64,000 nt of DNA. Source: Corynebacterium jeddahense. GTDB lineage: Bacteria > Actinomycetota > Actinomycetes > Mycobacteriales > Mycobacteriaceae. Position numbers and translations under genes: made by a program. Under the pieces are notes generated by a model. That model searched no databases and was not told the DNA's origin. It worked only from the letters and a program-made list of their open reading frames with translations. Shown here piece by piece: positions 8,037 to 17,027 of this stretch. Each line of letters starts with the position of its first letter. Positions within the stretch are counted from its first letter, which is position 1. The stretch is from positions 620,001-684,000 of the forward strand of contig NZ_CP063194.1 of NCBI RefSeq assembly GCF_028609865.1. Reading direction: 5' to 3'.

Positions 8037-9011
8037 TTAGATCGTGATGGGTTGTGGGGTTGGGGCGGTTTGGGTGGTGGTGCGGATGATGCTGACTTCT
8101 GCCGGGAGGCCTGTGCCAGCTTTGGTGTCCGGTAGTTGTGTGATGGTGCCTTTGCTTAGCGCGTTTCGCATCCCTTCTTCTCGTTTGCGTTGCAGTTCGC
8201 TCCAGGTGCCGTCGAGGACTGCTTGTGGTGGGTAGTAGTTGATCCCGCTGTGTGGGGTGGCGTTGTAGACCGGCACCCAAGCGCTGACCCAGGTGTTTGC
8301 TTCGCCCAGCGTGGTGAAGGTTTTCGGGTAGTAGGTCCTAGTCTTTAGGGTGTGGAACACCGACTCGGTGTGCGGGTTGTCGTTGCTGGTGTGCGGCCGG
8401 TTCAATGAGCGGGCCACACCATGTTCGGCAAACAGTTTGCCGAGTCGTTTGCTGGTCATGGCAGCGCCGTTGTCGGAGTGGACAGTGTGCACATTTGGAA
8501 AACGGGTGAAGATGTCGGCGAACATCGCTGCTGCAAGCTGGCTGTTTTCTCGTTCTGCGACGACGAACCCGACGATGGCGCGCGAGTACAGATCGATCAC
8601 CATGTGCAACGCGAAGGTCTGTCCGTAGTATTGGCCAGGCAAAAACGTGATATCCCAGCACAGTACCTGCCCGGGGGCGGTGGCGTGCACATGCGGCGGT
8701 GTGGCGTCGCGGCGGCGTTTGGCTTGTCTGGCTTTGGTGTTGTGGCGTTGGTGCAGCAGTTTGCCGTGGGCTTTAGCCACCCGGTAGAAGCTGCGCAGGC
8801 TCGCCAGGTAGGTCCCGTTGTTCAACGCGGCGTAAAACACCTGGTCCACCCCGCAATGCGGATTGTCGTCCAGCAGCTCCACTATGTCTGTGACTGTGGC
8901 ATCAGACAGCCGGTTGATCCGGCGTTGGTGATGCGGGATCGGGTTGTCGGTGCGTGGGCGCGGATTGGTTTCGTAGAAGACCCGGCTGCGCGAGGCACCG
9001 ATGATGCCCAT
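8037..9011 (-). CDS. IS3-like transposase, DDE catalytic subunit (orfB)
   Basis: A 324-residue integrase-core protein. The triad is visible as D in CWDITF, D in HSDNGA and E in NPHTES, with about 35 residues between the second and third. The ORF starts at ATG 9011, but sensible protein continues in frame upstream to the end of orfA. This is consistent with synthesis as an orfA-orfB fusion by -1 frameshifting near 9057, as in the IS3 family. Confidence 0.85.
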   Translation of the reverse strand: MGIIGASRSRVFYETNPRPRTDNPIPHHQRRINRLSDATVTDIVELLDDNPHCGVDQVFYAALNNGTYLASLRSFYRVAKAHGKLLHQRHNTKARQAKRRRDATPPHVHATAPGQVLCWDITFLPGQYYGQTFALHMVIDLYSRAIVGFVVAERENSQLAAAMFADIFTRFPNVHTVHSDNGAAMTSKRLGKLFAEHGVARSLNRPHTSNDNPHTESVFHTLKTRTYYPKTFTTLGEANTWVSAWVPVYNATPHSGINYYPPQAVLDGTWSELQRKREEGMRNALSKGTITQLPDTKAGTGLPAEVSIIRTTTQTAPTPQPITI

Positions 9012-9052
9012 CGCCTTCGTTTTGGAGTAGCCGACGGAAACGAGCTGGTTGA

Positions 9053-9976
9053 TCAGCGTTTCTTCTGCTTGCCGGCCTTGCTCGTAGAGGCGTTGTTGGG
9101 CGTCGGTGAGGACTTTTCCTCCGCGTTTGAGTCCACGCCAGGTGCTCCTGGCATGGTCGCTAAAGCTTTTCCCAACACATCAGTGGCCAGCTCAGCCCGC
9201 TCTGCCCTTTCCGTCGCCTTATCTAAGGCACGCTGCATTGCTTCTTCACGGCGTTTGGCATCGAGTTCGATCTTGCGTTTGTCCTGCGTCAGCGCGGAAA
9301 TTTCCTTGCGCAGCTGCTGAATTTCGGCGCATTCATCCATCGTCAACGTTCCAATCCTCCTTGGTCTTGTGCGTGTTGGCAGGTCACCGTCAGCCACCAT
9401 TGCTGTCCAGCGTCGCACGGTGTGACCAGCAAGTCCATGCGCCACCAACCAGGCTTCTTTCTGGCCATGCGGCACTAACCCGTACTCGACGACCACCTCA
9501 CGGATGTACTCCGCACTCGGTCTGCCCAGGTAGGCAGCATCAACCATGTGTTTGGCGCGCTCGACGCCGTCAACGCCGTCGTCAATAGTTTTCGACTTCT
9601 GCAATGCGCGGGCCCACCGCCCGATATGGGGATACTCGATTCCCTGCCGGGCGCACCACGGGCCTTTCGTGCCATGCGGCAACAGGTTGTAAATCGTGAT
9701 CATCTGCCGCTGCTGCGCTGGATGAAACCACTTTCCAAGGCCAGTCACGCGGTACGGGGAGAACACGAACGCCACAGCCTCAAGCGACGCCAACGTCTCC
9801 TCATCGAGTACTTCCCCCGCCGCCAGCACACGCGGCGGCTGCGACAAGATCTCCTCGACCTCCTCGCGCGACGTCTTAGGCTTGACCTTTCGGGCAACCA
9901 CCGGGGCTTCAGCAACCGGTGGCGACGTCAACGTCGACGGCACCAACTGAGGCAACTGCGAATCGGTCATGAACAA
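9053..9976 (-). CDS. IS3-like element orfA (HTH and coiled-coil)
   Basis: A 307-residue basic protein. The central part has repeated helix-turn-helix-like segments (GQKEAWLVAHGL and HTVRRW); residues about 210-270 are a Lys/Glu-rich coiled coil, followed by a Lys-rich tail. It is unusually long for an IS3 orfA (commonly about 100 residues). The orfB frame overlaps its end by a -1 shift. Confidence 0.7.
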   Translation of the reverse strand: MFMTDSQLPQLVPSTLTSPPVAEAPVVARKVKPKTSREEVEEILSQPPRVLAAGEVLDEETLASLEAVAFVFSPYRVTGLGKWFHPAQQRQMITIYNLLPHGTKGPWCARQGIEYPHIGRWARALQKSKTIDDGVDGVERAKHMVDAAYLGRPSAEYIREVVVEYGLVPHGQKEAWLVAHGLAGHTVRRWTAMVADGDLPTRTRPRRIGTLTMDECAEIQQLRKEISALTQDKRKIELDAKRREEAMQRALDKATERAERAELATDVLGKALATMPGAPGVDSNAEEKSSPTPNNASTSKAGKQKKR

Positions 9977-10014
9977 AACCTCCTACGGTTCGTCGTTCAC
10001 AACCACCCTGACAC

Positions 10015-10953
10015 TAAGGGATCCTCGCGTTCTTCGTCGACGACGAGGGCGTCGACACCGTCCGCCTCGGCCCGGTCGCACGGTTCGACCTGGACGAGGC
10101 CGTGGAGAAGCTCACCGAGAGCCGCGAGCGGTTCGCAGCGTGGGTCAACCACCTGGAACTCGACGCTGTTATCGCGTACATGATCAGCGATGACATTGCA
10201 CAGCCGGTCTTCGACGAGACGGCCACGTACCTCACCAGCGGGGCAGTGCACCTACCGCCGCTGCTCGGGGTGGTGCAGGTGCCCGAGATCGTCACCGGGG
10301 CTGCCTGGTGGTCGGTGTACCAGCATCCGTTCATCGACGAGCCACGCCACGGCGTTGTCGGCGAGGTCGCCGCATCGGCGGCGCTTAAGCAGATGCTAGA
10401 GCACACCGGCGAGCTGCCGGAGCCGAGCAAAGACGACATCGAAGCACGGTTGAACAGCACCGATCACGGCATCGACGCTGCCGAGCACGCCGACATCATC
10501 GAAGACGCGCTGGCGTATGTCCCGCCCATGTTCTCCGACATGCTGCAGCGTGAATACGAACAGGCGGCGGCGGGGATGACCCAGCCGAGCATTCGTGCTG
10601 TTCGGTCTGCGTTGAAATGCTTCACCACGCCGCGCTTGCGAGACACGCTGCTTGCGGCACTGCTCGATGACCCGCAGGCTGGCCTTGCGTTCATAGAGCA
10701 GGTTATGCGCGCTGTCCCGACCAGCTGGCCGGGGATGCGTGCGCAGCTCACCGCCACTGTTGCCGTGCTCGCCCACGCCACCGGCCAACCGGGGCTAGCT
10801 GGCGTGGCTGCGCAGCGAGCCACCGAGATCGGGCCGAAGGAGAACTTCGCCTCGCTGGTGGCCAAGCTGACCGACATCGGCCAAGGCGAGCGGATGGTTG
10901 AACTCGTCCGCGAGGGCGCCGAGAAGACCCGCACGATCTTGTTCACCGAGTAG
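10015..10953 (+). pseudogene. DUF4192 family protein, C-terminal fragment
   Basis: The bulk of the DUF4192 protein in frame with the fragment at 7908: it resumes with ILAFFVDDEG, followed by LGPVARFDL, a standard DUF4192 segment. The C-terminus includes LAHATGQPGLA. A possible internal start at 10102 could give a 283-residue product but would lack the N-terminal core. An intrinsic terminator follows immediately. Confidence 0.78.
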
Positions 10954-10959
10954 CACCAC

Positions 10960-10998
10960 ACACCCCGTTGCAGCGATGCAACGGGGTTTCTTTTTCTC
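10960..10998 (+). terminator. Intrinsic terminator after DUF4192
   Basis: An 11-bp perfect stem ACCCCGTTGCA/TGCAACGGGGT with a 4-base loop, followed by TTCTTTTTCT. Confidence 0.85.
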
Positions 10999-11113
10999 GC
11001 GGGGCCGTGGCTTGCGAAGACAGACACCTCAACGAGGCAGGGGAGTGGCCTTTAGACAGCAGAGCTGTCTCCAACAGACGGATTGACCATCAATCCGAAC
11101 AAGGAGGTACTTG

Positions 11114-11257
11114 ATGCGCGACATCACACACACTGACCTGGAACTGCTCTACCAGCTCGCTGACGGCATCGACGGCGAGGACGCCGATCCGGGCGCCACG
11201 CAAGCACTGCGCGACCTAGAAGCAGCAGGGGAGCCACTGCCCTGGGCGGTGCTCTAA
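11114..11257 (+). CDS. Small acidic hypothetical protein (47 aa)
   Basis: ATG 11114 is preceded by a strong AAGGAGG at 11101-11107. The 47-residue product is acidic (start MRDITHTDLELL, end LPWAVL) and has no recognisable domain. It lies just upstream of the SSB-like gene in the same direction. Its excellent RBS and compact context argue that it is real. Confidence 0.6.
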   Translation: MRDITHTDLELLYQLADGIDGEDADPGATQALRDLEAAGEPLPWAVL

Positions 11258-11332
11258 CCCCGGCAGCAGCAAAGCCGCTGCTCACACACTGCATTGCAAG
11301 CGAATCCACCCGTACCCATTAGGAGAGTCAAT

Positions 11333-11758
11333 ATGTCTAACCCCTTCAACAACGGCTCCATCGTCGGCAACGCAGCTCGTGCACCGAGGTTGTTCGAGCA
11401 CGCAAACGGCGGTGCGACGGTGAAGCTGACCCTCTATGCGCGCAACACCTTCAAGAACAAGGCCACCGGCAAGGTCGAGTCGGAGATCGTGGAGCTGACC
11501 GGCTACGTCCAGGATGCCGCGAACCCCGGCGTGTTCGGCTGCATAGGCTCCGGCGATCGCGTCGCGGTGAGCTACTCGCTGAAAACCGACGTTTACACCG
11601 ACAAGGACGGCCAAAAGCACTATCCGCTGGTCGCGCGCATCGACACCGTGCAGCTCATCGACTCGAAGAAAGAATCCGCGGCCCGCGCAGCCCGCCGAGG
11701 CAACGACGCTGCAACCACTGCACTCGCCGGTGCTGGCACTGACGAGGCGCCGTTCTAA
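11333..11758 (+). CDS. SSB-like single-stranded DNA-binding protein
   Basis: A 141-residue protein with OB-fold features of the SSB family: start MSNPFNNGSIVGNAARAPRL, core TVKLTLYARNTFKNK, strand SGDRVAVSYSL and a short Asp/Pro-Phe C-terminal tip (DEAPF) like the partner-binding tail of SSB. ATG 11333 has AGGAGAG upstream. On a mobilizable or self-replicating element it would coat single strands during transfer or polymerase action. It ends before a strong terminator. Confidence 0.75.
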   Translation: MSNPFNNGSIVGNAARAPRLFEHANGGATVKLTLYARNTFKNKATGKVESEIVELTGYVQDAANPGVFGCIGSGDRVAVSYSLKTDVYTDKDGQKHYPLVARIDTVQLIDSKKESAARAARRGNDAATTALAGAGTDEAPF

Positions 11759-11762
11759 CACC

Positions 11763-11798
11763 GAAACCCCGCAGGGAAACCTGCGGGGTTATTTTTTT
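11763..11798 (+). terminator. Intrinsic terminator after SSB-like gene
   Basis: Stem AACCCCGCAG with complement, a 5-base GGAAA loop and a T7 tail. Confidence 0.88.
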
Positions 11799-11961
11799 CT
11801 TCAAACTATTAGAGCGGCCGAGGTCGTGGTCAATCCTTACATCGATTCGTACAGTTCCGGTGTCGCTGAGATGGGATTCATCCAACCTTGCCCCGGATGA
11901 GCCCAGCGCAGGTAGCCGACTACCTGCGCTGGGCTCCTGGGCCTACAAGGCTAGGTACCCG

Positions 11962-12333
11962 TTATGACTCCCAGAAGTACAGGATCTCACCCCTGTGAAT
12001 GTTCCCTCGCACCTTGAGACCGTCGGTTCCCTTTTCCTTACTGCGCAGGATGTCGCGCAGGATGGACATCACGGTGTCGTAGCTGACATCTGTAGGCTCC
12101 GCGAAGGTATCAGGAAGCTGGCGCAACACGTCCTCAGGAAGAAGATCAAGGAAAAGTTTCGAGGTTGATGCGACAGCAGTTTTGCCCCGATATTTTAGGA
12201 CCACACTGAAGACGGTGTCCTTGAATTTTTCCTCCTGCTCACAGATCTCGAAGAGATCCAAGAATTCCTTCTCTGTATCCCGATCACCAAATGCGGTCGG
12301 AACCGCAAAAATGTCGAACTCATTCTCAAACAT
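11962..12333 (-). CDS. Hypothetical protein (123 aa), low GC
   Basis: ATG 12333 is preceded by AGGAGG at a spacing of 9. The acidic, hydrophilic protein (start MFENEFDIFAVPTAFG, end EILYFWES) has no recognised domain. Its base composition is clearly lower in GC than the core genes, which suggests acquisition. A segment SYDTVMSILRDILRSKEKG could form a helix. It is isolated, convergent with the SSB-like gene. Confidence 0.6.
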   Translation of the reverse strand: MFENEFDIFAVPTAFGDRDTEKEFLDLFEICEQEEKFKDTVFSVVLKYRGKTAVASTSKLFLDLLPEDVLRQLPDTFAEPTDVSYDTVMSILRDILRSKEKGTDGLKVRGNIHRGEILYFWES

Positions 12334-12417
12334 TGAAAAAACCTCCTATTGAAAGTGACGATCACGATTATAACATAAACCTATAACCTGTGGGTGCACC
12401 GATTAGTTTCAAAGCTT

Positions 12418-12439
12418 CGGCCCCACTGCAGTGGGGCCG
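12418..12439. repeat. 22-bp perfect palindrome
   Basis: CGGCCCCACTG followed by its exact complement CAGTGGGGCCG without a spacer. It lies in the noncoding region between the 123-aa gene and IS21 remnants and is followed by a C8 run. It could be a protein-binding site or an extrudable cruciform. Confidence 0.6.
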
Positions 12440-12574
12440 ACCCCCCCCTTATCGCGGACGCGCTGAAACAATCATCTCGCTGGGGAAGTGGGGCGCCTTT
12501 CCTACATGCCGCGTAAGACCTACACCGTGCAGTTCGTCGTCACCCAGTCGATGGGAGCGAACGTTGCTGAGCGC

Positions 12575-12695
12575 GGGTAGTTGGTACCGCGGTTACGGAT
12601 CCGTGGTACTGCCTGTTTCCGGTTAGTTGGTACCACAGCCGGGGATGACCGGCGAGAGTCCAGAAGCGAAGTCGGGTTTCGCCGGTCGTTGAAGG
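12575..12695. other. IS21-type terminal region remnant
   Basis: It contains repeated GTTGGTACC motifs (TAGTTGGTACCGCGG, TTAGTTGGTACCACAG) and the direct repeat shared with 17170-17215. It precedes the istB remnant, as the noncoding end of an IS21-family element would. Confidence 0.45.
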
Positions 12696-13041
12696 TTAGC
12701 TGTCTACGGTTGTCTGAGCGTGCGCGAGGTGTTGGCGCATGTCGTAGTCGCCGAGTTCGATGCGCTGTCCGGCGTTGAGTCTGCTGACCAGTGAGTCTGC
12801 TCCGACGGGGTCGGGTAGTTTCTTCACCCAGTAGGCCGCAGTCGTTTGGGAGACGATGATGGTCGGCAGTCTGCCGTCGCGGTCGAATACGATCTTGGTG
12901 AGGTCTTCTTGTCCGCGCTGGTCGATTCCTATGGTCAGGAAATCATCGAGGATGAGAACATCAATGTTTTGTAGCTTGCGCATCTTAGCTACATAGCGTT
13001 CATCCGCTGGCGAGAAAGCCGCTAATTCATCGACGAGCTGA
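12696..13041 (-). pseudogene. istB remnant (IS21 family helper ATPase, C-terminal half)
   Basis: About 115 codons matching the C-terminal half of the intact istB at 35060-35857 (shared pattern: DVLILDDFL with Walker-B acidic residues, PTIIVSQ, YWVKKL, SLVSRL). It is cut at 13041 by the end of an IS256-type element. The Walker A part is missing. Confidence 0.75.
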
Positions 13042-13415
13042 GAGGGTGTCGGAAGCTTTGTGTATGAGGTTTAATCTTCAATCACGAAGGAGAGTGTGCA
13101 ACAATGACTGTTGTGCCCCGAAGAAACATGGTGACGCTGAGCGCGTCGCCGATATCAGCCGCCGGCTGATGGAGAACCCGGAAACCGCCAAGCTGATCCA
13201 GGAGCTGGGTGAATCAACCGCCGACGCCAACGAGCTGGTGCGTGGCTTGCTGCAGGCCACGATTAACAGTGGGCTCAGCGCGGAAATGGATGCACACCTG
13301 GGCTACGTCAATGGCGACCGGGCTGCTAAGGAAGCTGCCGGCCAAGCCAACAGCCGTAACGGCTCCTATCCCAAAACCGTGGACTCGGCATACGGACCAG
13401 TTGATATCAGTGTCC
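13042..13415 (+). pseudogene. IS256-type transposase fragment (left end)
   Basis: It begins with an IS256-like terminal repeat GAGGGTGTCGGAAG, then encodes the N-terminus of a transposase related to the copies at 15639 and 24645 (RLMENPETAKLIQELGEST, VRGLLQATINSGL). The start region is frameshifted (ATG 13104 is out of frame with PKKHGD) and the sequence stops at about 13415. The catalytic part is absent. Confidence 0.75.
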
Positions 13416-13454
13416 CTGTATTGAGTTCGAGATTTGCTTCAGAAAGGTATCATC

Positions 13455-14366
13455 ATGGATGAGGTGTTGAACCCCCAGAAGGACACAGCGATCCTTTCTG
13501 TTCGTTCTGCATCGAAGAGCTTCGGAGAAGTCCAGGCTCTCAACGGGGTCAGCTTCGATGTCTTCCCCGGAGAACTAGTCGGTGTACTGGGTGAAAACGG
13601 AGCAGGGAAATCGACTCTCTTTTCACTTATCAGCGGGCTCAACACTCCAACATCTGGCTCCGTGAGCCTCATGGGCAATAACCCTCGACACCAAAAAGCT
13701 CGTCGCAACATCGGTGTCACCCCTCAGGGGACTGGTGTAGACCCCCGCATGCGCGTTAGTGATTTCCTCAACTTCGTAGGATTCCACTTCGGCACGCGCT
13801 CTCTTGTCGAAGAAATTCTCGAAAAATTTCGTTTGACGTACCTATCCGACAAGGTGATCGGGGGTCTATCAGGAGGGCAACAACGTCTGGTCTCGGTTGC
13901 AGCAGCATTTCTTGCTGACGCTCCGCTAACCATTCTGGACGAACCCACCACGGGCTTGGACACCGTTACTCGGTCGGCGATCTGGGAATCGATTCGTTCG
14001 ATTACAGGAAAAGACCGAGCATTGTTGGTATCAAGCCACTACCTCGAGGAAATCGAGAACCTGTGTGATCGAGTAATCGTCATGCAGAAGGGAAAACTCA
14101 TCGCCGACTCGGAAACGCAATCTCTGCTCGGTGCGTCTACCGGATCTGTCATCACTCTCGGTGGGGTAGGGGACAGAGCGTTTTCCGGAGAGGGGCAAGC
14201 GTTTGAAGTCATCAGAAATGAAGGAGACGAAGTAGATCTTCGAGCATCTGATGTCAAGCAGGCGCTTACTTCACTTGCCGCGGATGGGTGGCCATTTGAC
14301 CGCATCGAGATTTCTCACCCGTCGCTAGAGCAAGCGTTCATCACGATGACAGAAAAGGAGAAATAG
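13455..14366 (+). CDS. ABC transporter ATP-binding protein
   Basis: A 303-residue ATPase: Walker A GENGAGKST, Q-loop near PQGTGV, signature LSGGQQ, Walker B LTILDEPTTGLD and the switch histidine in SSHYLEE. The C-terminal 80-residue extension resembles drug and bacteriocin exporters of the CcmA/BcrA type. Start ATG 13455 is chosen for AAAGG at 13442-13446. It is followed 2 bases later by its permease gene. GC content is far lower than the chromosome, so the pair is foreign. Substrate unknown. Confidence 0.88.
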   Translation: MDEVLNPQKDTAILSVRSASKSFGEVQALNGVSFDVFPGELVGVLGENGAGKSTLFSLISGLNTPTSGSVSLMGNNPRHQKARRNIGVTPQGTGVDPRMRVSDFLNFVGFHFGTRSLVEEILEKFRLTYLSDKVIGGLSGGQQRLVSVAAAFLADAPLTILDEPTTGLDTVTRSAIWESIRSITGKDRALLVSSHYLEEIENLCDRVIVMQKGKLIADSETQSLLGASTGSVITLGGVGDRAFSGEGQAFEVIRNEGDEVDLRASDVKQALTSLAADGWPFDRIEISHPSLEQAFITMTEKEK

Positions 14367-14368
14367 TC

Positions 14369-15175
14369 GTGTCATCAGCCATTGAGCAGACCCCTGTGTC
14401 GCCAAAGGACAGGCGTCAGTTTCCCTCAGATGCTGCCATCGCTTTTCTATGGCTTAAGAACGAGATTGTGGCTTGGATCAAGGAGCCTGCCGCGGTTCTA
14501 CTTAACATGGCGTATCCCCTGCTTATGCTTGTTTTCCTCTTCGTCATCGGAGGGGACGCTGTCCGGCAGAATGCAGATATTGCCACTCCAGCAGTCGCAC
14601 TTCTGGCTCTCACCGGTGTGCTGATGGTAGGAATCAACCTTCCTGCGAACGGCATCAACGGAGTACGACAGGGGGACTATTACTACTACCTGAGGACTCT
14701 CCCCACAGGAGTAGGAACCAGGCTAATCGCATGGAGCGGAGCACCATTTTTGCTGGCGGTAACCAGCGCCTTGGTTGGTCTCGGTGTCGGCGTGATGTTC
14801 AGCTCGGCACGTTACACTCTGACGCAGCTAGTTTTGCTTTTCCTAGTGTTCTGCGCGTTCGCGCTATGTACTACAGCTATCGGTGTGGCTTTCGGTTTCC
14901 TGCTCTCCAGCCGTACGTCTTTGGCAGTCTCACTAGGCGTTTCCTTCATCCTTTTGCTGCTTAGCGGAGCCCGGGAGATGGCCAGCGTCCCCACCTTCCT
15001 GGATATGACTGCCAAGCTGTTGCCGTCTACAGCGGCTACAGAGTTATGCCAGTCAATACTGACAGATGTAGATACCAACGGATGGTGGGTAGCTTCTCTA
15101 GCCATCTGGGTAGCCTTAGCATTGTTGCTAGCGGTGGTGTCCATTCGTCGTGACGAAAACAGCAAATTCTCCTAG
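14369..15175 (+). CDS. ABC-2 type transporter permease
   Basis: A 268-residue membrane protein with six likely helices (first around PAAVLLNMAYPLLMLVFLF, last around SLAIWVALALLLAVV), as in ABC-2 exporters such as DrrB/YadH. GTG 14369 follows AGGAGAAATAGTC, coupled to the ATPase gene. Together they form an efflux pump for a small hydrophobic or peptide substrate. A 28-codon hydrophobic peptide gene follows 49 bases downstream and could be its cargo or a small subunit. Confidence 0.85.
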   Translation: MSSAIEQTPVSPKDRRQFPSDAAIAFLWLKNEIVAWIKEPAAVLLNMAYPLLMLVFLFVIGGDAVRQNADIATPAVALLALTGVLMVGINLPANGINGVRQGDYYYYLRTLPTGVGTRLIAWSGAPFLLAVTSALVGLGVGVMFSSARYTLTQLVLLFLVFCAFALCTTAIGVAFGFLLSSRTSLAVSLGVSFILLLLSGAREMASVPTFLDMTAKLLPSTAATELCQSILTDVDTNGWWVASLAIWVALALLLAVVSIRRDENSKFS

Positions 15176-15224
15176 TGACTGCTCATACTGCAGATTTATA
15201 ACACTCGGCTTAGAGAGGCAAGAA

Positions 15225-15311
15225 ATGAAAATGAACAAGAAGATAATTCCCTACGTCTGCGTGGCGGGATCACTGCTGATCTTCTTCATCATCTATCTGG
15301 TGACCAGCTAA
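15225..15311 (+). CDS. 28-aa hydrophobic peptide beside ABC exporter
   Basis: ATG 15225 with GAGAGG upstream. The product starts MKMNKKIIPYV, has a hydrophobic stretch GSLLIFFIIYLV and ends TS. It is cationic at the N-terminus, has a single Cys and could span the membrane once. It is the last gene of the ABC operon before a hairpin terminator. It may be a leaderless bacteriocin-like peptide, a small membrane subunit or a toxin peptide; the sequence alone cannot decide. Confidence 0.5.
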   Translation: MKMNKKIIPYVCVAGSLLIFFIIYLVTS

Positions 15312-15427
15312 CAGACCTGCCCTGCCCGGATAAGCAGCGAGGCGACTGGGAGAAAATCTTGCTGTGACAGACGGTGTCATACAGCGCTAACATGCAATCA
15401 TGGTCGCCTGTTACGACAGGATTGGAT

Positions 15428-15482
15428 GAAGACCCTGGGACCCCAGCCGGACGGCTGGAACCAGGGTCTTCGTTTACTCTTT
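15428..15482 (+). terminator. Terminator after the ABC/peptide operon
   Basis: A perfect 11-bp outer stem GAAGACCCTGG/CCAGGGTCTTC encloses an inner stem CAGCCG/CGGCTG and is followed by a T-rich tail. Confidence 0.75.
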
Positions 15483-15582
15483 AAGAGACTCCGGAGTAGA
15501 GCGTTTTTAGGACCCCCTTGTCCTGAAGCCGACTCCAGTACTCCTTCTCCCCTTGGTAAGCGGAGTTAATAGAGTCAAGGAT

Positions 15583-17024
15583 GAGGGTGTCAGGAAGTTT
15601 GTGTGTGAGGCTCTGATCTAGAAGGAGTTTCACCGATAATGACTACGGTGTCACCGAAAAAAGGCCATGACCCGGCGAGGGTCAACGAGATCAGCGAGAA
15701 GCTGATGGAAAATCCTGAGCTGGCCAGCTTGATCAGCGAGCTGTCGACTTCCGCTGATGATGCAAGCGAGCTGGTCAAAGGCCTGCTACAGGCATCGATC
15801 AACGCTGGTCTGCAGGCGGAGATGGATGCGCACTTAGGCTATAGCCACTCTGACCGCAAGACCAAAGCCCAAGTCGAAACCGCACAGGAGAGCAATCACC
15901 GCAACGGGTCGTACACCAAGACCGTTAATTCTGGGTACGGCGCGTTGGAAGTGACCATGCCGAGGGATCGTGCCGACACGTTTGCTCCAAAGATGGTGCC
16001 CAAAGGCTCCCGTCGGCTCACCGAGCTCGACGACATGATTATCTCGCTGTACGCCGGTGGGATGGCCGTTCGCGATATTCAGCACCATCTCGCCACCACC
16101 CTCGGGGTGGACATGAGTCCGGATACGATCAGCACGATTACTGACGCGGTGTTGGATGAGGTGATGCTGTGGCAGAACCGCCAGTTGGACGAGTTCTACC
16201 CAGTGATCTTCCTCGACGCGCTTCGGGTGAAGATCCGCGACGGCCACCGCGTGGTCAATAAATCCTGCTACATGGCGGTTGGTGTCGACATGGACGGTAT
16301 CAAGCACATCCCGGGATTGTGGATCGCTGACAATGACGGTGCGGCATTTTGGGCGTCAGTGTGCGCAGATCTAGCCAACCGTGGTCTCCAGGACGTGTTC
16401 ATCCTCTGCTGCGACGGGTGCAAAGGCCTGCCGGAAGCCGTGGAGGCAACCTGGCCGAATTCCATGGTGCAGACCTGTATCGTGCATCTGATCCGGGCGG
16501 CGAACAGGTGGGTGTCCTACCAGGACCGCAAACCCGTATCCAGCGCGTTGCGGGAGGTCTACACCGCGCCGAACGAGGACACCGCGCGTGCCGCCCTGGA
16601 CACGTTCGAGGCGTCCGAGCTGGGACGGAAGTATCCGCAATCGGTCAAGGTGTGGCGTGATGCGTGGGATCGGTTCGTGCCGTTTCTGCAGTTCCCGCCG
16701 GCGGCCCGCAGGGTGCTCTACACCACGAACTCCATCGAATCGCTCAATGCTGAACTGCGGAAAGCCACCCGCAACCGCGGCCAGTTCCCGAACGATACTG
16801 CGGCGTTGAAAACGCTGTGGCTGATGATTTGCAACATCGAGGACAAGCGCGCTGCCCAGCGGGCGAAGAAAGCAAAGCGCGCCATCGAATGCAACGGCTA
16901 TATTGAAGGAGCGAAAGCCACCGGGTGGAAACAAGCCATCAACCAACTAGCCGTGGCATACCCCGACCGATTCGCGGACTACTTGTAAACCAAGCCCCCC
17001 GCACACAAACAATCGGACACCCTC
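15583..17024 (+). mobile_element. IS256-family insertion sequence (copy 1, 1442 bp)
   Basis: Terminal inverted repeats GAGGGTGTCAGGAAG (left) and GAGGGTGTCCGATTG (right, complement) bound one complete transposase gene. It is nearly the same as the 1441-bp copy at 24610-26050. Unlike that copy, the flanks show no 8-bp duplication (GTCAAGGAT vs GGTGGAACG), suggesting recombination or deletion after insertion. Confidence 0.88.
15639..16988 (+). CDS. IS256 family transposase
   Basis: A 449-residue mutator-type transposase. Features: GLLQASINAGLQAEMDAHLG near the N-terminus, VIFLDALRVKIRD (first Asp), FILCCDGCKGLPEA (second Asp) and the C-terminal YTTNSIESLNAELRK (catalytic Glu). ATG 15639 has AAGGAG upstream. 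It differs from the copy at 24645 at only a small fraction of positions. Confidence 0.93.
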   Translation: MTTVSPKKGHDPARVNEISEKLMENPELASLISELSTSADDASELVKGLLQASINAGLQAEMDAHLGYSHSDRKTKAQVETAQESNHRNGSYTKTVNSGYGALEVTMPRDRADTFAPKMVPKGSRRLTELDDMIISLYAGGMAVRDIQHHLATTLGVDMSPDTISTITDAVLDEVMLWQNRQLDEFYPVIFLDALRVKIRDGHRVVNKSCYMAVGVDMDGIKHIPGLWIADNDGAAFWASVCADLANRGLQDVFILCCDGCKGLPEAVEATWPNSMVQTCIVHLIRAANRWVSYQDRKPVSSALREVYTAPNEDTARAALDTFEASELGRKYPQSVKVWRDAWDRFVPFLQFPPAARRVLYTTNSIESLNAELRKATRNRGQFPNDTAALKTLWLMICNIEDKRAAQRAKKAKRAIECNGYIEGAKATGWKQAINQLAVAYPDRFADYL

Positions 17025-17027
17025 GGT

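Larger units (their letters stand above)
8007..10014 (-). mobile_element. IS3-like insertion sequence (about 2.0 kb)
   Basis: Bounded by imperfect inverted repeats beginning GTGTCA and containing GTGGTTGTGAAC at both ends. It contains two minus-strand reading frames, a long orfA and a DDE-integrase orfB whose frame enters one base back (-1) at the orfA stop. It interrupts a DUF4192 gene. No clear target duplication is visible at the two junctions. Confidence 0.8.
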
